A program made the translations under genes and the position numbers. A stretch of DNA of 64,000 bases, from the NCBI RefSeq assembly GCF_003946555.1, contig NZ_RHOO01000006.1, positions 45,167 to 109,166 on the forward strand. Direction: 5' to 3'. This stretch comes from Companilactobacillus hulinensis (GTDB lineage: Bacteria > Bacillota > Bacilli > Lactobacillales > Lactobacillaceae). Positions 39,037 through 49,482 of this stretch are shown here, in pieces. The notes below the pieces were generated by a model. The model saw nothing but the letters and a program-made list of their open reading frames with translations, ran no database searches and was not told where the DNA came from. Position 1 is the first letter of the stretch. Each line of letters opens with the position of its first letter.

Positions 39037-40101
39037 CTAAATTTGCTTGTAACCTTGATCCACCAATTCAGCTAACTTTTCAATTGAGTAGTTTTCACGA
39101 CTCTCTTGATAAAGTGCCAAACCTTTTTGATTCAATGTATCGCTCTTCCAATCCAAATAAGCATCATTCAATGCAGCAATAAGTTGTTCTTCATTCTCAG
39201 ACTCAACTAACCAGCCTGTACCATCATTGATGATCTTGCTTGTTGCACCGACATTTGTCGCAATGACTGGACGTCCGTAATAAGCTGATTCCAAATAAAC
39301 AGTTGGTAAACTCTCGGACTTAGAAGTCAAAATTGAAATATCACAGTCTTCATAGTAATCACCAGTGTGTTCCTTGAAACCAACGAAGTCGACCATTTCG
39401 TCAATTCCTAAGCTCTTAGCCATTTTTTGCAATTCAGACATCATTGGCCCATCCCCAACCAAAGTCAAACGATAGTTGAATTTTACCTTGCTCAGAGCAT
39501 TTAAAAGCAACTTGTGGTTCTTGACTTCTACTAAGCGAGCAACTTCCAGAATACTGAAAGTCAAATGTCTAGTTGGAAGTGGATTGGAATTAGAAAAGTC
39601 AATTGCATTGAAGACTTCAAATGTTTTACTTTCTGAAATCTTCAATTTTTTAAAGTAAGATTTTAAATCAGGATTCATGTAAAAAATAAAATCTGACTTC
39701 TTCAAAGCATGAAGGTTCAGCTTAATCATGACCTTACCTTTCAAACCTGAAAAATCAATTCTTGGATCTGAGTGAACAGTAATTGCCCACTTGGCGTTGA
39801 TTTTTTTGTGGATCATCGAAACAATATAATTGGCACGAGGACCATGGGTGTGAACAATATCGATTTGATTGTTGTTAATATATGCAATTAGTGGTTTTAA
39901 TATCGATAGATCAAAACGCTGCTTCTGTGGCATTACAGCAACCTGCAAGCCGTTTTCACGAGCCATCTTGGCAACAGGTCCATCTTCGAAAGTAAGTAAA
40001 CTAGACTCAGTATGAGTCAGCTTCTGACCTTTCATCAAATTGATAATATAAGTTCTAGCTCCGCCGTCTTCGTTACCAGCATTAATATGTAAAACCCTCA
40101 T
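39037..40101 (-). CDS. Family 4 glycosyltransferase
   Basis: A 354-residue GT-B glycosyltransferase. The N-terminal domain has INAGNEDGGARTYI, and the C-terminal GT1 domain has LVGDGPMM and the EX7E-like SKSESLPTVYLE. The start at 40101 follows GAGAGGTG. It is divergent from tagA, so it probably helps build a wall glycan or exopolysaccharide. The sugar is unknown. Confidence 0.88.
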   Translation of the reverse strand: MRVLHINAGNEDGGARTYIINLMKGQKLTHTESSLLTFEDGPVAKMARENGLQVAVMPQKQRFDLSILKPLIAYINNNQIDIVHTHGPRANYIVSMIHKKINAKWAITVHSDPRIDFSGLKGKVMIKLNLHALKKSDFIFYMNPDLKSYFKKLKISESKTFEVFNAIDFSNSNPLPTRHLTFSILEVARLVEVKNHKLLLNALSKVKFNYRLTLVGDGPMMSELQKMAKSLGIDEMVDFVGFKEHTGDYYEDCDISILTSKSESLPTVYLESAYYGRPVIATNVGATSKIINDGTGWLVESENEEQLIAALNDAYLDWKSDTLNQKGLALYQESRENYSIEKLAELVDQGYKQI

Positions 40102-40132
40102 AGCACACCTCTCAAAATAATCTTTTCTCGTG

Positions 40133-40138
40133 TATAAT
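40133..40138 (+). promoter_or_regulatory. Candidate -10 element of tagA
   Basis: A perfect TATAAT 21 bp before the ATG, preceded by GTG; no clear -35. Confidence 0.45.
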
Positions 40139-40159
40139 AATACAGTAAAGGAGAACGGT

Positions 40160-40891
40160 ATGCACAAGAATAGAATAAATATTTTGGGTACAGAATTCGA
40201 TAACTATACTGAGAAACAATTCCATAAGTATTTGAGTGACGATATGGACGGCAGATCAAACAAGTTCATCGTTACCGCTAATCCAGAAATGGTTTTGTCA
40301 GCACAAAAAAATCCCAAATTTTCAAAAGTAGTCAACAGCGCCGATTACGTTATTCCTGATGGAATAGGAATCATCAAAGGTGCGAAAACATTAGGAACAC
40401 CCATGCATGAACGTATCACTGGCTTCGATACTTTGATGTTCTTGCTACAAGCAGCTAATAGAAAGCAGCTCAAAGTCTATCTTCTCGGTTCAAAACCAGA
40501 AGTTATTGAAGCAAGTGCCAAACGTATCGAACGTGAATATCCACAGCTTGATCTAGTTGGATATCATGACGGATACTTCAAAGACAATCAAGTGATCGTT
40601 GATGAAATAGCTGAGAAGAAACCAAATATTGTTTTGGTTGCTCTTGGATACCCCAAGCAGGAATTCTTCATTAATGAATATCGCAAAGACATCGATGCTA
40701 TCTGGATCGGTGTTGGTGGAAGTTTTGATGTCTTCTCTGGAACAAAGAAGCGTGCACCGGTTATTTTACAGAAGTTAGGTTTGGAGTGGACATATCGTCT
40801 TTTCAAAGAACCTACTAGAATCGGTCGTATGTTAGCAATTCCTAAATATATGAATTTAATTAGAGCAGAAAAAAAGAGCCAGGAAAAGTAA
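40160..40891 (+). CDS. tagA: N-acetylmannosaminyltransferase, WecG/TagA/CpsF family
   Basis: A 243-residue TagA-type enzyme that adds ManNAc to GlcNAc-PP-undecaprenol at the start of wall teichoic acid linkage-unit synthesis. Typical features are TANPEMVLSAQ, the catalytic-Asp segment YVIPDGIGI, RITGFD and GVGGSFDVFSGTKKRAP. The start at 40160 follows AAAGGAG. Other tag/tar genes are absent, so they must lie elsewhere. Confidence 0.92.
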   Translation: MHKNRINILGTEFDNYTEKQFHKYLSDDMDGRSNKFIVTANPEMVLSAQKNPKFSKVVNSADYVIPDGIGIIKGAKTLGTPMHERITGFDTLMFLLQAANRKQLKVYLLGSKPEVIEASAKRIEREYPQLDLVGYHDGYFKDNQVIVDEIAEKKPNIVLVALGYPKQEFFINEYRKDIDAIWIGVGGSFDVFSGTKKRAPVILQKLGLEWTYRLFKEPTRIGRMLAIPKYMNLIRAEKKSQEK

Positions 40892-40909
40892 TTTTCCTAG
40901 CTCTTTTGT
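40871..40909 (+). terminator. Terminator of tagA
   Basis: AAAAAGAGCCAGGAAAA pairs with TTTTCCTAGCTCTTTT around a 4-nt loop (one mismatch). Confidence 0.85.
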
Positions 40910-40916
40910 TTATTCC

Positions 40917-41095
40917 GCCTACGGTTGAAAACGATGCTCCTGCTACGGGAACGTCTTCAGCCAAGAAGCGATCTGAAGACTCGATTTTGAACTCTGCATA
41001 GAACGCAGATTTCAAAAGTCGTCCTGTGCTGTAAGTCCGGTAAATCACCGGCCAACACCACTATCGCAGCCGAATCATCATTTTCAACCTCCGGC
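40917..41095 (-). repeat. Structured element family 1, copy G (minus)
   Basis: A 179-bp element. In its own orientation it starts GCC GGA GGTTGAAAATGATG; the other arm ends with GTA GGC, so one GGA is changed. The three internal hairpins are present: GTGGTGT/ACAGCAC with inner CCGG/CCGG, TTTTGAAA..TTCAAAA, and GTCTTCAG/CTGAAGAC with an AT..GG loop. It is paired head to head with copy B, 61 bp away. Confidence 0.85.
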
Positions 41096-41156
41096 TATAT
41101 TTACTCTAGTTATTCTTAGTTTTTAAGTAGATAAACGTTAGTAATAATTTATCTTA

Positions 41157-41334
41157 GCTGGAGGTTACGAATATTTTATCAGCCGTGAATATGCTGTTTG
41201 AACGGAGGTTTCCCGTTCATTACAGCATGGGACGAGCTTTAAGATTTGCGATTTGTGCAAAGCTTAAAGTCGAGGTTCCAGACCTTGGCTGGAGCCGATC
41301 CCCACGGCAGATAAAATATCTCGTAACCGGAAGC
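41157..41334 (+). repeat. Structured element family 1, copy B (plus)
   Basis: A 178-bp element. Closing arms GGTTACGAATATTTTATC and GATAAAATATCTCGTAACC pair with a single bulge, bounded by the GGA/GGA loop and GCT/AGC. Inside, GCCGTG/CACGGC is set off by an A/A mismatch. Hairpins: ATGCTGT..ACAGCAT with GAACGG/CCGTTC, CTTTAAG-A-TTTGC with a 3' arm ending G-CTTAAAG, and GGTTCCAG/CTGGAGCC with loop ACCTTGG. It is followed by GGCAAA as in copy C. Confidence 0.9.
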
Positions 41335-41351
41335 GGCAAATAGAAATAAAA

Positions 41352-42746
41352 CTATTTTTCAACGCCAAGTGTATAAGGATCTTCATCTGTTCTTAAAAAG
41401 ATTCTTGCATTAAGCATCGCATACGCTAATATCGAAACGAAATAAATACTTACTGAAGGTGCTTCGATAACGTGTCCTGTCAAAAGTGCCATACCGAATC
41501 CCAAAGCAACACTGGCAACTAATAGTGACCACTTAAATGACCACATATGCTTGAACTTCCTGAAGAATGTACCAATAAGGTAGATTAAACAGTAAATCAA
41601 CGGTGCCATATAAACGATTGTTCCTAAGAATCCAAATTGGAAGAAGATATCAATGTAATCCATTTCAACCAACTTAGCATTCTTGACCTTCTTAAAGTTA
41701 GTAGCATACCCCATTCCAAAAATCTTTTGGGCAGGTGTTGCCTTATGGAAGTTATGAGAAGCATTCTCAAAGTAAATTGTTCTACCACTCAATAAGTAAG
41801 AAACTGTTTTGTTTGTCTTAATATATTTCTCTTGGTCTTTAGTAATACCCTTTTTGGTCTTAGCCTGTTTCTTTTTATACTTGACCATTTCTGTATGAAG
41901 TTCAGCTGTTCTTGAAACAGCCATCATTGGATAGGCAACGAATATTCCGCCCAATGTAACTACCAACAATCCTATCAGTGTCGCAATCATCTTCTTATTC
42001 GAGTTACGTCTGAATAATTGAATAACTGCTGCCAAAAGTCCCATGCAGATACTGCAGACAATGGCAATTAGTGAACCCTTGGTACCAATCAATAGTGATG
42101 AATAAACCGCCACAATAATTGATATCCAATAATAGGTTCTAGTAAGATCATCAATTTTTTCCAATGCATACCAAATCATGATTGGGAAAGTAATTGAAAC
42201 AATGGCACTCAATTCATTAGCGGCGAAGAACCAGCCACTCTCGCCTAGTTTGTAGTAAGAATACGAACTAAAAGAAGTATTAGTGAAGTGAGCAACTATC
42301 ATAATAATACTGATCAAGTTCACAGCATAAAAAATCATCTTTGGAAAAAAGCGATTAATTATCCTATCTTCAGCTAATTCTTCAAACGCGAAGAAGTATC
42401 CTAACAACATGACTGGGTAATACAAACTCTTAGCCAATGTTGTAACTTCAAGTGATGTAACAAATAACGTCTTAGTCTTATAGTTAATGTACAAGTTTAT
42501 GACGGACATCAAGGCTAGAAGCACAAAATATCCGATAATCGTAAAACCACGCCTGTTATCTAGATTAAGTATTAGATATATCAATAGGAAAAAGACCGTA
42601 ACGGCCATAACGATCATACGAATGAATACCCCAAAAGTAACATCCATATTTAGCCGCATCATTAAACCGGTGATGGAATCTAATATTGGTTGAAACACAA
42701 TATATAGCATCAAGAAGATACTATATTTTTTTACAAAGCTTTGCAT
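41352..42746 (-). CDS. O-antigen ligase/polymerase-like membrane protein
   Basis: A 464-residue protein with about 11-12 membrane helices and one large outer loop (about residues 265-360) containing SGRTIYFENASHNFHKATP, as in the Wzy_C/O-antigen ligase family. Such proteins join or polymerise lipid-linked glycans on the outer face of the membrane. It may act on a capsule or wall polysaccharide made by the nearby glycosyltransferases. The acceptor is unknown. Confidence 0.8.
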   Translation of the reverse strand: MQSFVKKYSIFLMLYIVFQPILDSITGLMMRLNMDVTFGVFIRMIVMAVTVFFLLIYLILNLDNRRGFTIIGYFVLLALMSVINLYINYKTKTLFVTSLEVTTLAKSLYYPVMLLGYFFAFEELAEDRIINRFFPKMIFYAVNLISIIMIVAHFTNTSFSSYSYYKLGESGWFFAANELSAIVSITFPIMIWYALEKIDDLTRTYYWISIIVAVYSSLLIGTKGSLIAIVCSICMGLLAAVIQLFRRNSNKKMIATLIGLLVVTLGGIFVAYPMMAVSRTAELHTEMVKYKKKQAKTKKGITKDQEKYIKTNKTVSYLLSGRTIYFENASHNFHKATPAQKIFGMGYATNFKKVKNAKLVEMDYIDIFFQFGFLGTIVYMAPLIYCLIYLIGTFFRKFKHMWSFKWSLLVASVALGFGMALLTGHVIEAPSVSIYFVSILAYAMLNARIFLRTDEDPYTLGVEK

Positions 42747-42824
42747 AAGTGACTCCTAGCTAAATATTTTGGAACTGCAATGTTTCCATACTACCCTAAA
42801 TTACGTGTAAAAAAATAAATTGTT

Positions 42825-43526
42825 TTATCTTTCTAGATAAAATTCAAATCTGTCTCCAGCATATTGGGAGCGAACATATTCGAATGGACGTCCGTCATCC
42901 AAAGTTGTAACCTGACGCAAACGAAGAATAGCTGAGCTACGTTTGACACTCAATAACGTTGCAATCTTTTCGGATGCTAACATGGCTGAAACAGTTTGGG
43001 TAGCACTACCTAATCTTAATCCAGCTTTGTTCTCAAGTGCTTTATAAAGCGAAGACGTTATGTCTTCCTTATCTAGGTTGCTAACAATTGACAATGGAAT
43101 AGTAGTAACTTCGAAGCAAATTGGCTGATCATCAGCGTAACGGATTCTCTCCATACGTAGCACTTGGTCGCCTTCATTTAGCTTAAGCTTTTCCATTTCA
43201 CTCATTGATGGATCGGCAGTGTGATAAGAAACAGTCTTGCTTGATGGCTTCTTACCTTGTCCCTCAGTAATCTCAGTAAAACTAGTTGTTCCTGACATTT
43301 TCTCTTGGACCTTGCTGCTAGCAACATAAGTACCTGAACCAACTTGTCGTTGCAAAATACCTTCATCTACCAAGGTTTGAATTGCTTGTCTAAGAGTCAT
43401 CCGGCTCACATCAAAATCATCAGCTAATTTACGCTCAGAAGGAATTCTTTCACCGACTGCCCACTTACCTGATTCGATTTCTTTTTTAATTCTATTATGT
43501 ATTTGAATGTAAACTGGAACTCTCAT
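42825..43526 (-). CDS. GntR family regulator, HutC/UTRA subfamily
   Basis: A 233-residue regulator: winged-helix GntR domain (1-70, with IPSERKLADDFDVSRMTLRQAIQTL) and a UTRA effector-binding domain (about 85-230). Members respond to phosphorylated sugars or amino-sugar derivatives. It is a single gene with no adjacent sugar operon, so the target regulon is elsewhere. Confidence 0.92.
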   Translation of the reverse strand: MRVPVYIQIHNRIKKEIESGKWAVGERIPSERKLADDFDVSRMTLRQAIQTLVDEGILQRQVGSGTYVASSKVQEKMSGTTSFTEITEGQGKKPSSKTVSYHTADPSMSEMEKLKLNEGDQVLRMERIRYADDQPICFEVTTIPLSIVSNLDKEDITSSLYKALENKAGLRLGSATQTVSAMLASEKIATLLSVKRSSAILRLRQVTTLDDGRPFEYVRSQYAGDRFEFYLER

Positions 43527-43597
43527 TATTGAATCTCTCCTTTTGAGCAGTTGAATGCATTATTAGTTATGATTATACCGTAGTTTAGTCAAATAAT

Positions 43598-43630
43598 AAA
43601 AAAAAGGACCGATAAATTATCGGCCCTTTT
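43598..43630 (-). terminator. Terminator of the tRNA-Tyr/tRNA-Gln transcript
   Basis: On the minus strand, GGGCCGATAA pairs with TTATCGGTCC, then a T run. Confidence 0.85.
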
Positions 43631-43636
43631 AGCATA

Positions 43637-43708
43637 TTGGGTTAGCTGGATTCGAACCAGCGCATGATGGAGTCAAAGTCCATTGCCTTACCGCTTGGCT
43701 ATAACCCA
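43637..43708 (-). tRNA. tRNA-Gln (TTG)
   Basis: A 72-nt cloverleaf: acceptor TGGGTTA/TAACCCA, anticodon loop CTTTGAC (TTG), T-arm GGTTCGAATCC, discriminator A. Five bases from tRNA-Tyr; one transcript. Confidence 0.95.
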
Positions 43709-43713
43709 ATTAA

Positions 43714-43796
43714 TGGAGGGGAGTGGATTCGAACCACCGAACCCGAAGGAGCGGATTTACAGTCCGCCGCGTTTAGCCAGACTTCGCTACCCCTCC
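43714..43796 (-). tRNA. tRNA-Tyr (GTA)
   Basis: An 83-nt cloverleaf with a long variable arm, acceptor GGAGGGG/CCCCTCC, anticodon loop CTGTAAA (GTA), discriminator A. First gene of a two-tRNA unit. Confidence 0.95.
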
Positions 43797-43891
43797 ATGT
43801 CTTTACTCGACTTAATTATATTACCGAAAATATTTATACATTTCAAGTATTTTTAGAAGAAAATTTTTAATGGGAAATAAATTACGGTGGT

Positions 43892-44070
43892 GTCTCCAGA
43901 TTTCACAGACGCAACCTGCTGTGGGGTCGCTCCAGCCAAAGAACAGGCTTCCGACTCGACTTGAAGCCACGAAAATCACGTGTCTACAAGCTCGACCCAT
44001 GGCCTAAGCTGACAAAATACGTCAGCTAAAGCCATCCTCACAGCTGATTACATCTGTGAAATCTTCCAAT
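43892..44070 (-). repeat. Structured element family 1, copy H (minus, diverged)
   Basis: The closing arms (GATTACATCTGTGAAATC and its partner) pair, and all three differences are G-U wobbles in the minus-strand RNA. Both GGA loop segments are present, but the outermost three pairs are lost. CTTGTAG-A-CACG pairs with CGTG-G-CTTCAAG, keeping the A/G mismatch on a different stem. It is paired head to head with copy C. Confidence 0.75.
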
Positions 44071-44220
44071 AGAACTTATATCCTTTACTCAATGATGCTA
44101 TCTTCTGAATTCTTGAATTTTGAATCAAAACAATACTCCCACACAAAAGTCGTTCATAAATATACAAGTTAAGATATATAAATTCTTACTACTGAATATC
44201 AAAATCAGTTGAAATAATTA

Positions 44221-44400
44221 GCTGGAGATTACAAAAAATAATACCAGCCGTGAAATGCCGTTTGAACGGAGAACTTTCCGTTCATTACGGCATGGGACGA
44301 GCTTGGAGATTTGCAAAGCAAAGCTTCAAGTCGAGATTCGAGACCGCTTTTCGGCTCGAATAGGTCCCCATGGCAGGTATTATTTTTTGTAATCGGAAGC
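44221..44400 (+). repeat. Structured element family 1, copy C (plus)
   Basis: A 180-bp element with a perfect 19-bp closing stem, GATTACAAAAAATAATACC and its exact complement, inside the GGA/GGA loop and GCT/AGC ends. GCCGTG pairs with CATGGC (one wobble). Hairpins: ATGCCGT..ACGGCAT with GAACGG/CCGTTC, CTTGGAG-A-TTTGC with a 3' arm ending G-CTTCAAG, and ATTCGAG/CTCGAAT with loop ACC..GG. Confidence 0.9.
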
Positions 44401-44472
44401 GGCAAATCAAGCAAATAAAAAAACAGACTACCTAAATAGTCTGCCTTGAATTTTAAATTTTATACTAAAACA

Positions 44473-44582
44473 CGTTTATGAAGGACAGCTCTCTGCGCTT
44501 ACTACGCTTAGTGAATTCACCACTACGTGGCAAACCCACTAACCTAGGTAATGCTCAAGAACTACCGTCCTTAAAAACGCTC
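44473..44582 (-). repeat. Solo copy of the 121-bp hairpin family (family 2)
   Basis: On the minus strand, GAGCATTACCTAGG is followed by TTAGTGGGTTTGCCAC-GTA-GTGGTGAATTCACTAA (16 pairs, four of them G-U), then GCGTAGTAAGCGC. The flanks match the array at 15.7-16.2 kb but the hairpin sequence differs completely. Outer arms AAGGAC/GTCCTT also pair. It sits directly after dtpT and could serve as its terminator region. Confidence 0.85.
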
Positions 44583-44584
44583 TA

Positions 44585-46060
44585 CTAATTAACACCCTTC
44601 ATTAATGGTTTGATCTTAGGAACTAAAATAGCCAAAATCACACCAACAACAAGTGTAACTACACCTGTAATACCGAAGAACATCATTTCGTTACCTGGAT
44701 TACCAGGTTGGAACAACTTAACAAGTTGCGCATTGGCAGCTTGACCAGCTGAATCAGCTAAGAACCACATACTCATCATTTGTGATGAAAAGGCCTTAGG
44801 AGCTAGCTTAGTTGTAGCTGACAAACCAACTGGTGAAATCAACATTTCACCAATTTCAATGATTCCCCAACTTAGAACTAGCCATAGTGGGTTAACTTTT
44901 CCATCTGGACTTAGACCAACTAGAGGGATCATAAGTACGAAGTATGAAATAGCTGTAGCCACTAGACCCATCCAGAACTTAGAAGGTGAAGATGGTTGTC
45001 TCTTACCTAACTTAAGCCATAACCAAGCAAATATTGGTGAATAAATAATGATGAAGAATGGGTTAAGCATCTGGAATTGTGGAGCTGAAAGACTGAAGTT
45101 AGCAAAGTGGAGCTGTGTTTGTTCTGCAGCAAATAATGCTAGAACAACTGAACCTTGTTCCTCAATTGCCCAGAAAATTGCAGCAGCGATGAACAAAGGA
45201 ATATAAGCAATAACACGTGAACGTTCAACCTTTGTAACTTTTTTACTTGTCAGCATCATTACAAAGTAACCAACTGGCAAGGCAATACCAAGCACACTCA
45301 AGATAACAATAAAGTTATCAACAGTTAGTGCATTGGCGAATGCCATAATACCAACGATAATAACCAATGCTACAACACCATAAGCGATACGTGTGTAGAA
45401 TTTCTTTAATTCTGAACCTGAAATTGGATCTGGTGCTCTAAGACTTGTTTCTGGTAGATGCTTACCATCCCACCAATAAACAATAAGTCCGATAAACATA
45501 CCAATAGCAGCTAATGAGAATCCAGCGTGGAAATTAAAGTGGACCCACATTGAGTTAACAGCTTGTGGTGCAATAAGTGAACCCAAGTTGATACCCATAA
45601 CATAGATACTGAAACCAGAATCACGACGTGGGTCGTCATCTGTATATAATCCACCAACCATTTCGGATACGTTTGGCTTCAAAAGACCAGTACCAATAGT
45701 GATCAATCCGATTGAAAGGAATAATCCAGATTCCCCTAATGGGAATGACAATGCGATATGACCAAGCATGATCAATACCCCACCCCAGAAAACAGTCTTT
45801 CTGGCACCCAAGATTCTATCACTGATATATCCACCGATAACACTAGACATATAAACTAGTGATCCGTAGATAGACATAACTGATGCGGCTGTGACTTGGT
45901 TCATTCCAAGTCCACCCTTAGTTACTGCATAGTACATGTAGTAAAGCAGGATGGCACGCATACCATAATAACTGAATCTTTCCCAGAACTCAGTTAAGAA
46001 TAAAGTTCGCAGACCAACAGGTTGTCCGAAGAAACCTCGGTCGTTCTTCTTTTCATCCAT
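44585..46060 (-). CDS. dtpT: Di-/tripeptide:H+ symporter, POT family
   Basis: A 491-residue proton-coupled peptide transporter with 14 or so helices. It has the N-terminal LTEFWERFSYYGMRAIL signature (ExxERFxYY) and the GGYISDRILGARK loop. It imports di- and tripeptides, an important nitrogen source for lactic acid bacteria. The start at 46060 follows GAGGAGAG. It is transcribed alone. Confidence 0.95.
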   Translation of the reverse strand: MDEKKNDRGFFGQPVGLRTLFLTEFWERFSYYGMRAILLYYMYYAVTKGGLGMNQVTAASVMSIYGSLVYMSSVIGGYISDRILGARKTVFWGGVLIMLGHIALSFPLGESGLFLSIGLITIGTGLLKPNVSEMVGGLYTDDDPRRDSGFSIYVMGINLGSLIAPQAVNSMWVHFNFHAGFSLAAIGMFIGLIVYWWDGKHLPETSLRAPDPISGSELKKFYTRIAYGVVALVIIVGIMAFANALTVDNFIVILSVLGIALPVGYFVMMLTSKKVTKVERSRVIAYIPLFIAAAIFWAIEEQGSVVLALFAAEQTQLHFANFSLSAPQFQMLNPFFIIIYSPIFAWLWLKLGKRQPSSPSKFWMGLVATAISYFVLMIPLVGLSPDGKVNPLWLVLSWGIIEIGEMLISPVGLSATTKLAPKAFSSQMMSMWFLADSAGQAANAQLVKLFQPGNPGNEMMFFGITGVVTLVVGVILAILVPKIKPLMKGVN

Positions 46061-46167
46061 TAAAAAATCTCTCCTCACATTACACAACGATGTATTAATA
46101 TTAAACTCTTCGAGATTATCTGTCAAAACTTTTTTAATATTTAAGTCAAAAATGTTGTTATATCAAC

Positions 46168-46205
46168 AAAAAAAAATAAGAGTCTTTTAATATAGACTCT
46201 TATTT
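46168..46205 (-). terminator. Terminator downstream of the glpK pair
   Basis: AATAAGAGTCT pairs with AGACTCTTATT; on the minus strand a run of T follows. It is about 115 bp past the glpK-like stop. Confidence 0.8.
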
Positions 46206-46320
46206 ACAGAAAAAATCATTTTTGATGTATTAACTTGGTAATTCTTTGAATAAAGTGAATTATACATAAATTTGAATCATAATCCAGGCTTGACTTCTAT
46301 CATTAGCCAACTCGCCAAAA

Positions 46321-47826
46321 TTATTTATGGTGTTTGAATGCCATTGTAGCGGCAACAGCATCTTTCCAGCCGGCATAAAGATCTTTACGAACCTCTTCTT
46401 TCATCGCAGGTTCATAAACATTGCCAGTTTTATGGTTCTTTTTAATATCTTCGATGTCTTTCCAGTAGCCACTACCTAGTCCGGCTAAGAACGCTGCACC
46501 TAGCGAGGTGGTTTCTAATTCTGAAGATACCTGTAGTGGAATACCCAACAAGTCTGATTGGAACTGCATCAGATAATCGTTAGCCGTTGCGGCTCCATCA
46601 ACCTTCAGAACTTCAATTGGAATCTCTGCATCTGAGGCCATCGTATCAATGATGTCCTTAGTCTGATAGGCAATTGCCTGTAATGTAGCCTTGATAAAGT
46701 CGTCATCTGTCGTACCACGGGTGATGCCGAAAACAGTTCCGTGAGCCTTATCATCCCAATATGGAGCTCCTAATCCAGAGAACGCTGGTACCACATATAC
46801 TTCATTGTGGTCAGTCGACCTCTTAGCTGCAGCGTCAGTATCAGGCGTTTTTTTGACCATTCGCATCCCATCACGCAGCCATTGCAATGCAGCTCCAGCA
46901 ACAAAGATACTACCTTCCAAGGCGTACTTGATTTCACCATTGATCCCATAAGCAATCGTCGTCAACAGGTTATTATCTGACAAAGCCGGCTTATTACCAG
47001 TGTTCATAACGGCAAAGGCACCAGTTCCATAAGTATTCTTCACCATCCCTGGTTCAAATGCCATTTGACCGAACAATGAAGCTTGTTGCGAACCGATCAT
47101 ACCGGTAATTGGAACTTCTGATCCATAGAAATGATAATTCTTAGTTGTTCCAAATAGTTCCGAGTTAGAACGAACCTCTGGCAACATTACTCGAGGAATA
47201 TCAAACATCCTCAGTAAATCATCATCCCATTGCAAGTCATTAATGTTGAACAGCATCGTACGACTGGCATTAGAATAGTCGGTCAAGAAGCTTTGACCGT
47301 CAGTTAGCTGCCATAACAACCAAGTATTGATCGTACCAAACAACAACTCACCTTTTTCAGCTCGTTCTTGTGCTCCAGCAACTTGATCCAGAATCCAACG
47401 GATCTTTGTTGCTGAAAAATAAGGACTAACGATCAAACCTGTCTTTTGGTGTATCTCTTCTTCATGACCATCTTTGATCAATTTGTTGGCAAGATCTGAA
47501 GTCTGACGACTTTGCCAAACAATTGCATTGTAGATTGGCAATCCAGTCTTTTTATCCCAGATAACCGTTGTTTCACGCTGACTAGCAATACCAATTGAAT
47601 TGATCTGATCAGGTTTGATGCCAGATTCGATCAACGCCGTAGCAATCGTAGTCTGGACAGCATTCCAAATCTCAGTTGCATCATGTTCGACCCAGCCAGG
47701 ATTAGGCATGATTTGGCGAATTGGGTGTCTAGCCGCAACTATTTGCTTGCCGCTATGATCAAAAATAATTGCTCTGGCAGTTGTTGTTCCCTCATCAATT
47801 GCTAGTATGTATTGTTCTTTATCCAT
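46321..47826 (-). CDS. Glycerol kinase paralogue with altered active site
   Basis: A 501-residue FGGY-family protein, close in sequence to the glpK just upstream. RETT, PYFSATK, the HPr-type His ([10 protein letters not shown]) and NTYGTGAF are kept. However, the [10 protein letters not shown] motif reads [10 protein letters not shown], so the catalytic Asp (Asp245 in E. coli numbering) is Ser. DGGA is DGAA, and the Arg of YWD..ARG is His. It may be inactive, regulatory, or act on another polyol. The start at 47826 follows GAGGA. It is 41 bp after glpK. Confidence 0.85.
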   Translation of the reverse strand: MDKEQYILAIDEGTTTARAIIFDHSGKQIVAARHPIRQIMPNPGWVEHDATEIWNAVQTTIATALIESGIKPDQINSIGIASQRETTVIWDKKTGLPIYNAIVWQSRQTSDLANKLIKDGHEEEIHQKTGLIVSPYFSATKIRWILDQVAGAQERAEKGELLFGTINTWLLWQLTDGQSFLTDYSNASRTMLFNINDLQWDDDLLRMFDIPRVMLPEVRSNSELFGTTKNYHFYGSEVPITGMIGSQQASLFGQMAFEPGMVKNTYGTGAFAVMNTGNKPALSDNNLLTTIAYGINGEIKYALEGSIFVAGAALQWLRDGMRMVKKTPDTDAAAKRSTDHNEVYVVPAFSGLGAPYWDDKAHGTVFGITRGTTDDDFIKATLQAIAYQTKDIIDTMASDAEIPIEVLKVDGAATANDYLMQFQSDLLGIPLQVSSELETTSLGAAFLAGLGSGYWKDIEDIKKNHKTGNVYEPAMKEEVRKDLYAGWKDAVAATMAFKHHK

Positions 47827-47867
47827 TATTATCCTCACATTTAGCCATATTAATATCTTAATAGCTT

Positions 47868-49385
<1,518 letters not shown>

Positions 49386-49397
49386 TCATCTCTGTAA

Positions 49398-49411
49398 TGT
49401 AAGCGTTTCAT
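49398..49411. promoter_or_regulatory. cre site upstream of glpK
   Basis: TGTAAGCGTTTCAT matches 13 of 14 positions of the CcpA consensus TGWAARCGYTWNCW. It lies 22 bp before the glpK start codon. Confidence 0.65.
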
Positions 49412-49482
49412 AACAAAATTCTATAATAAATAGCCAATTATTGAAAACTTTAAGGCTTATTTACAAAAATTAGTTATTTCAA

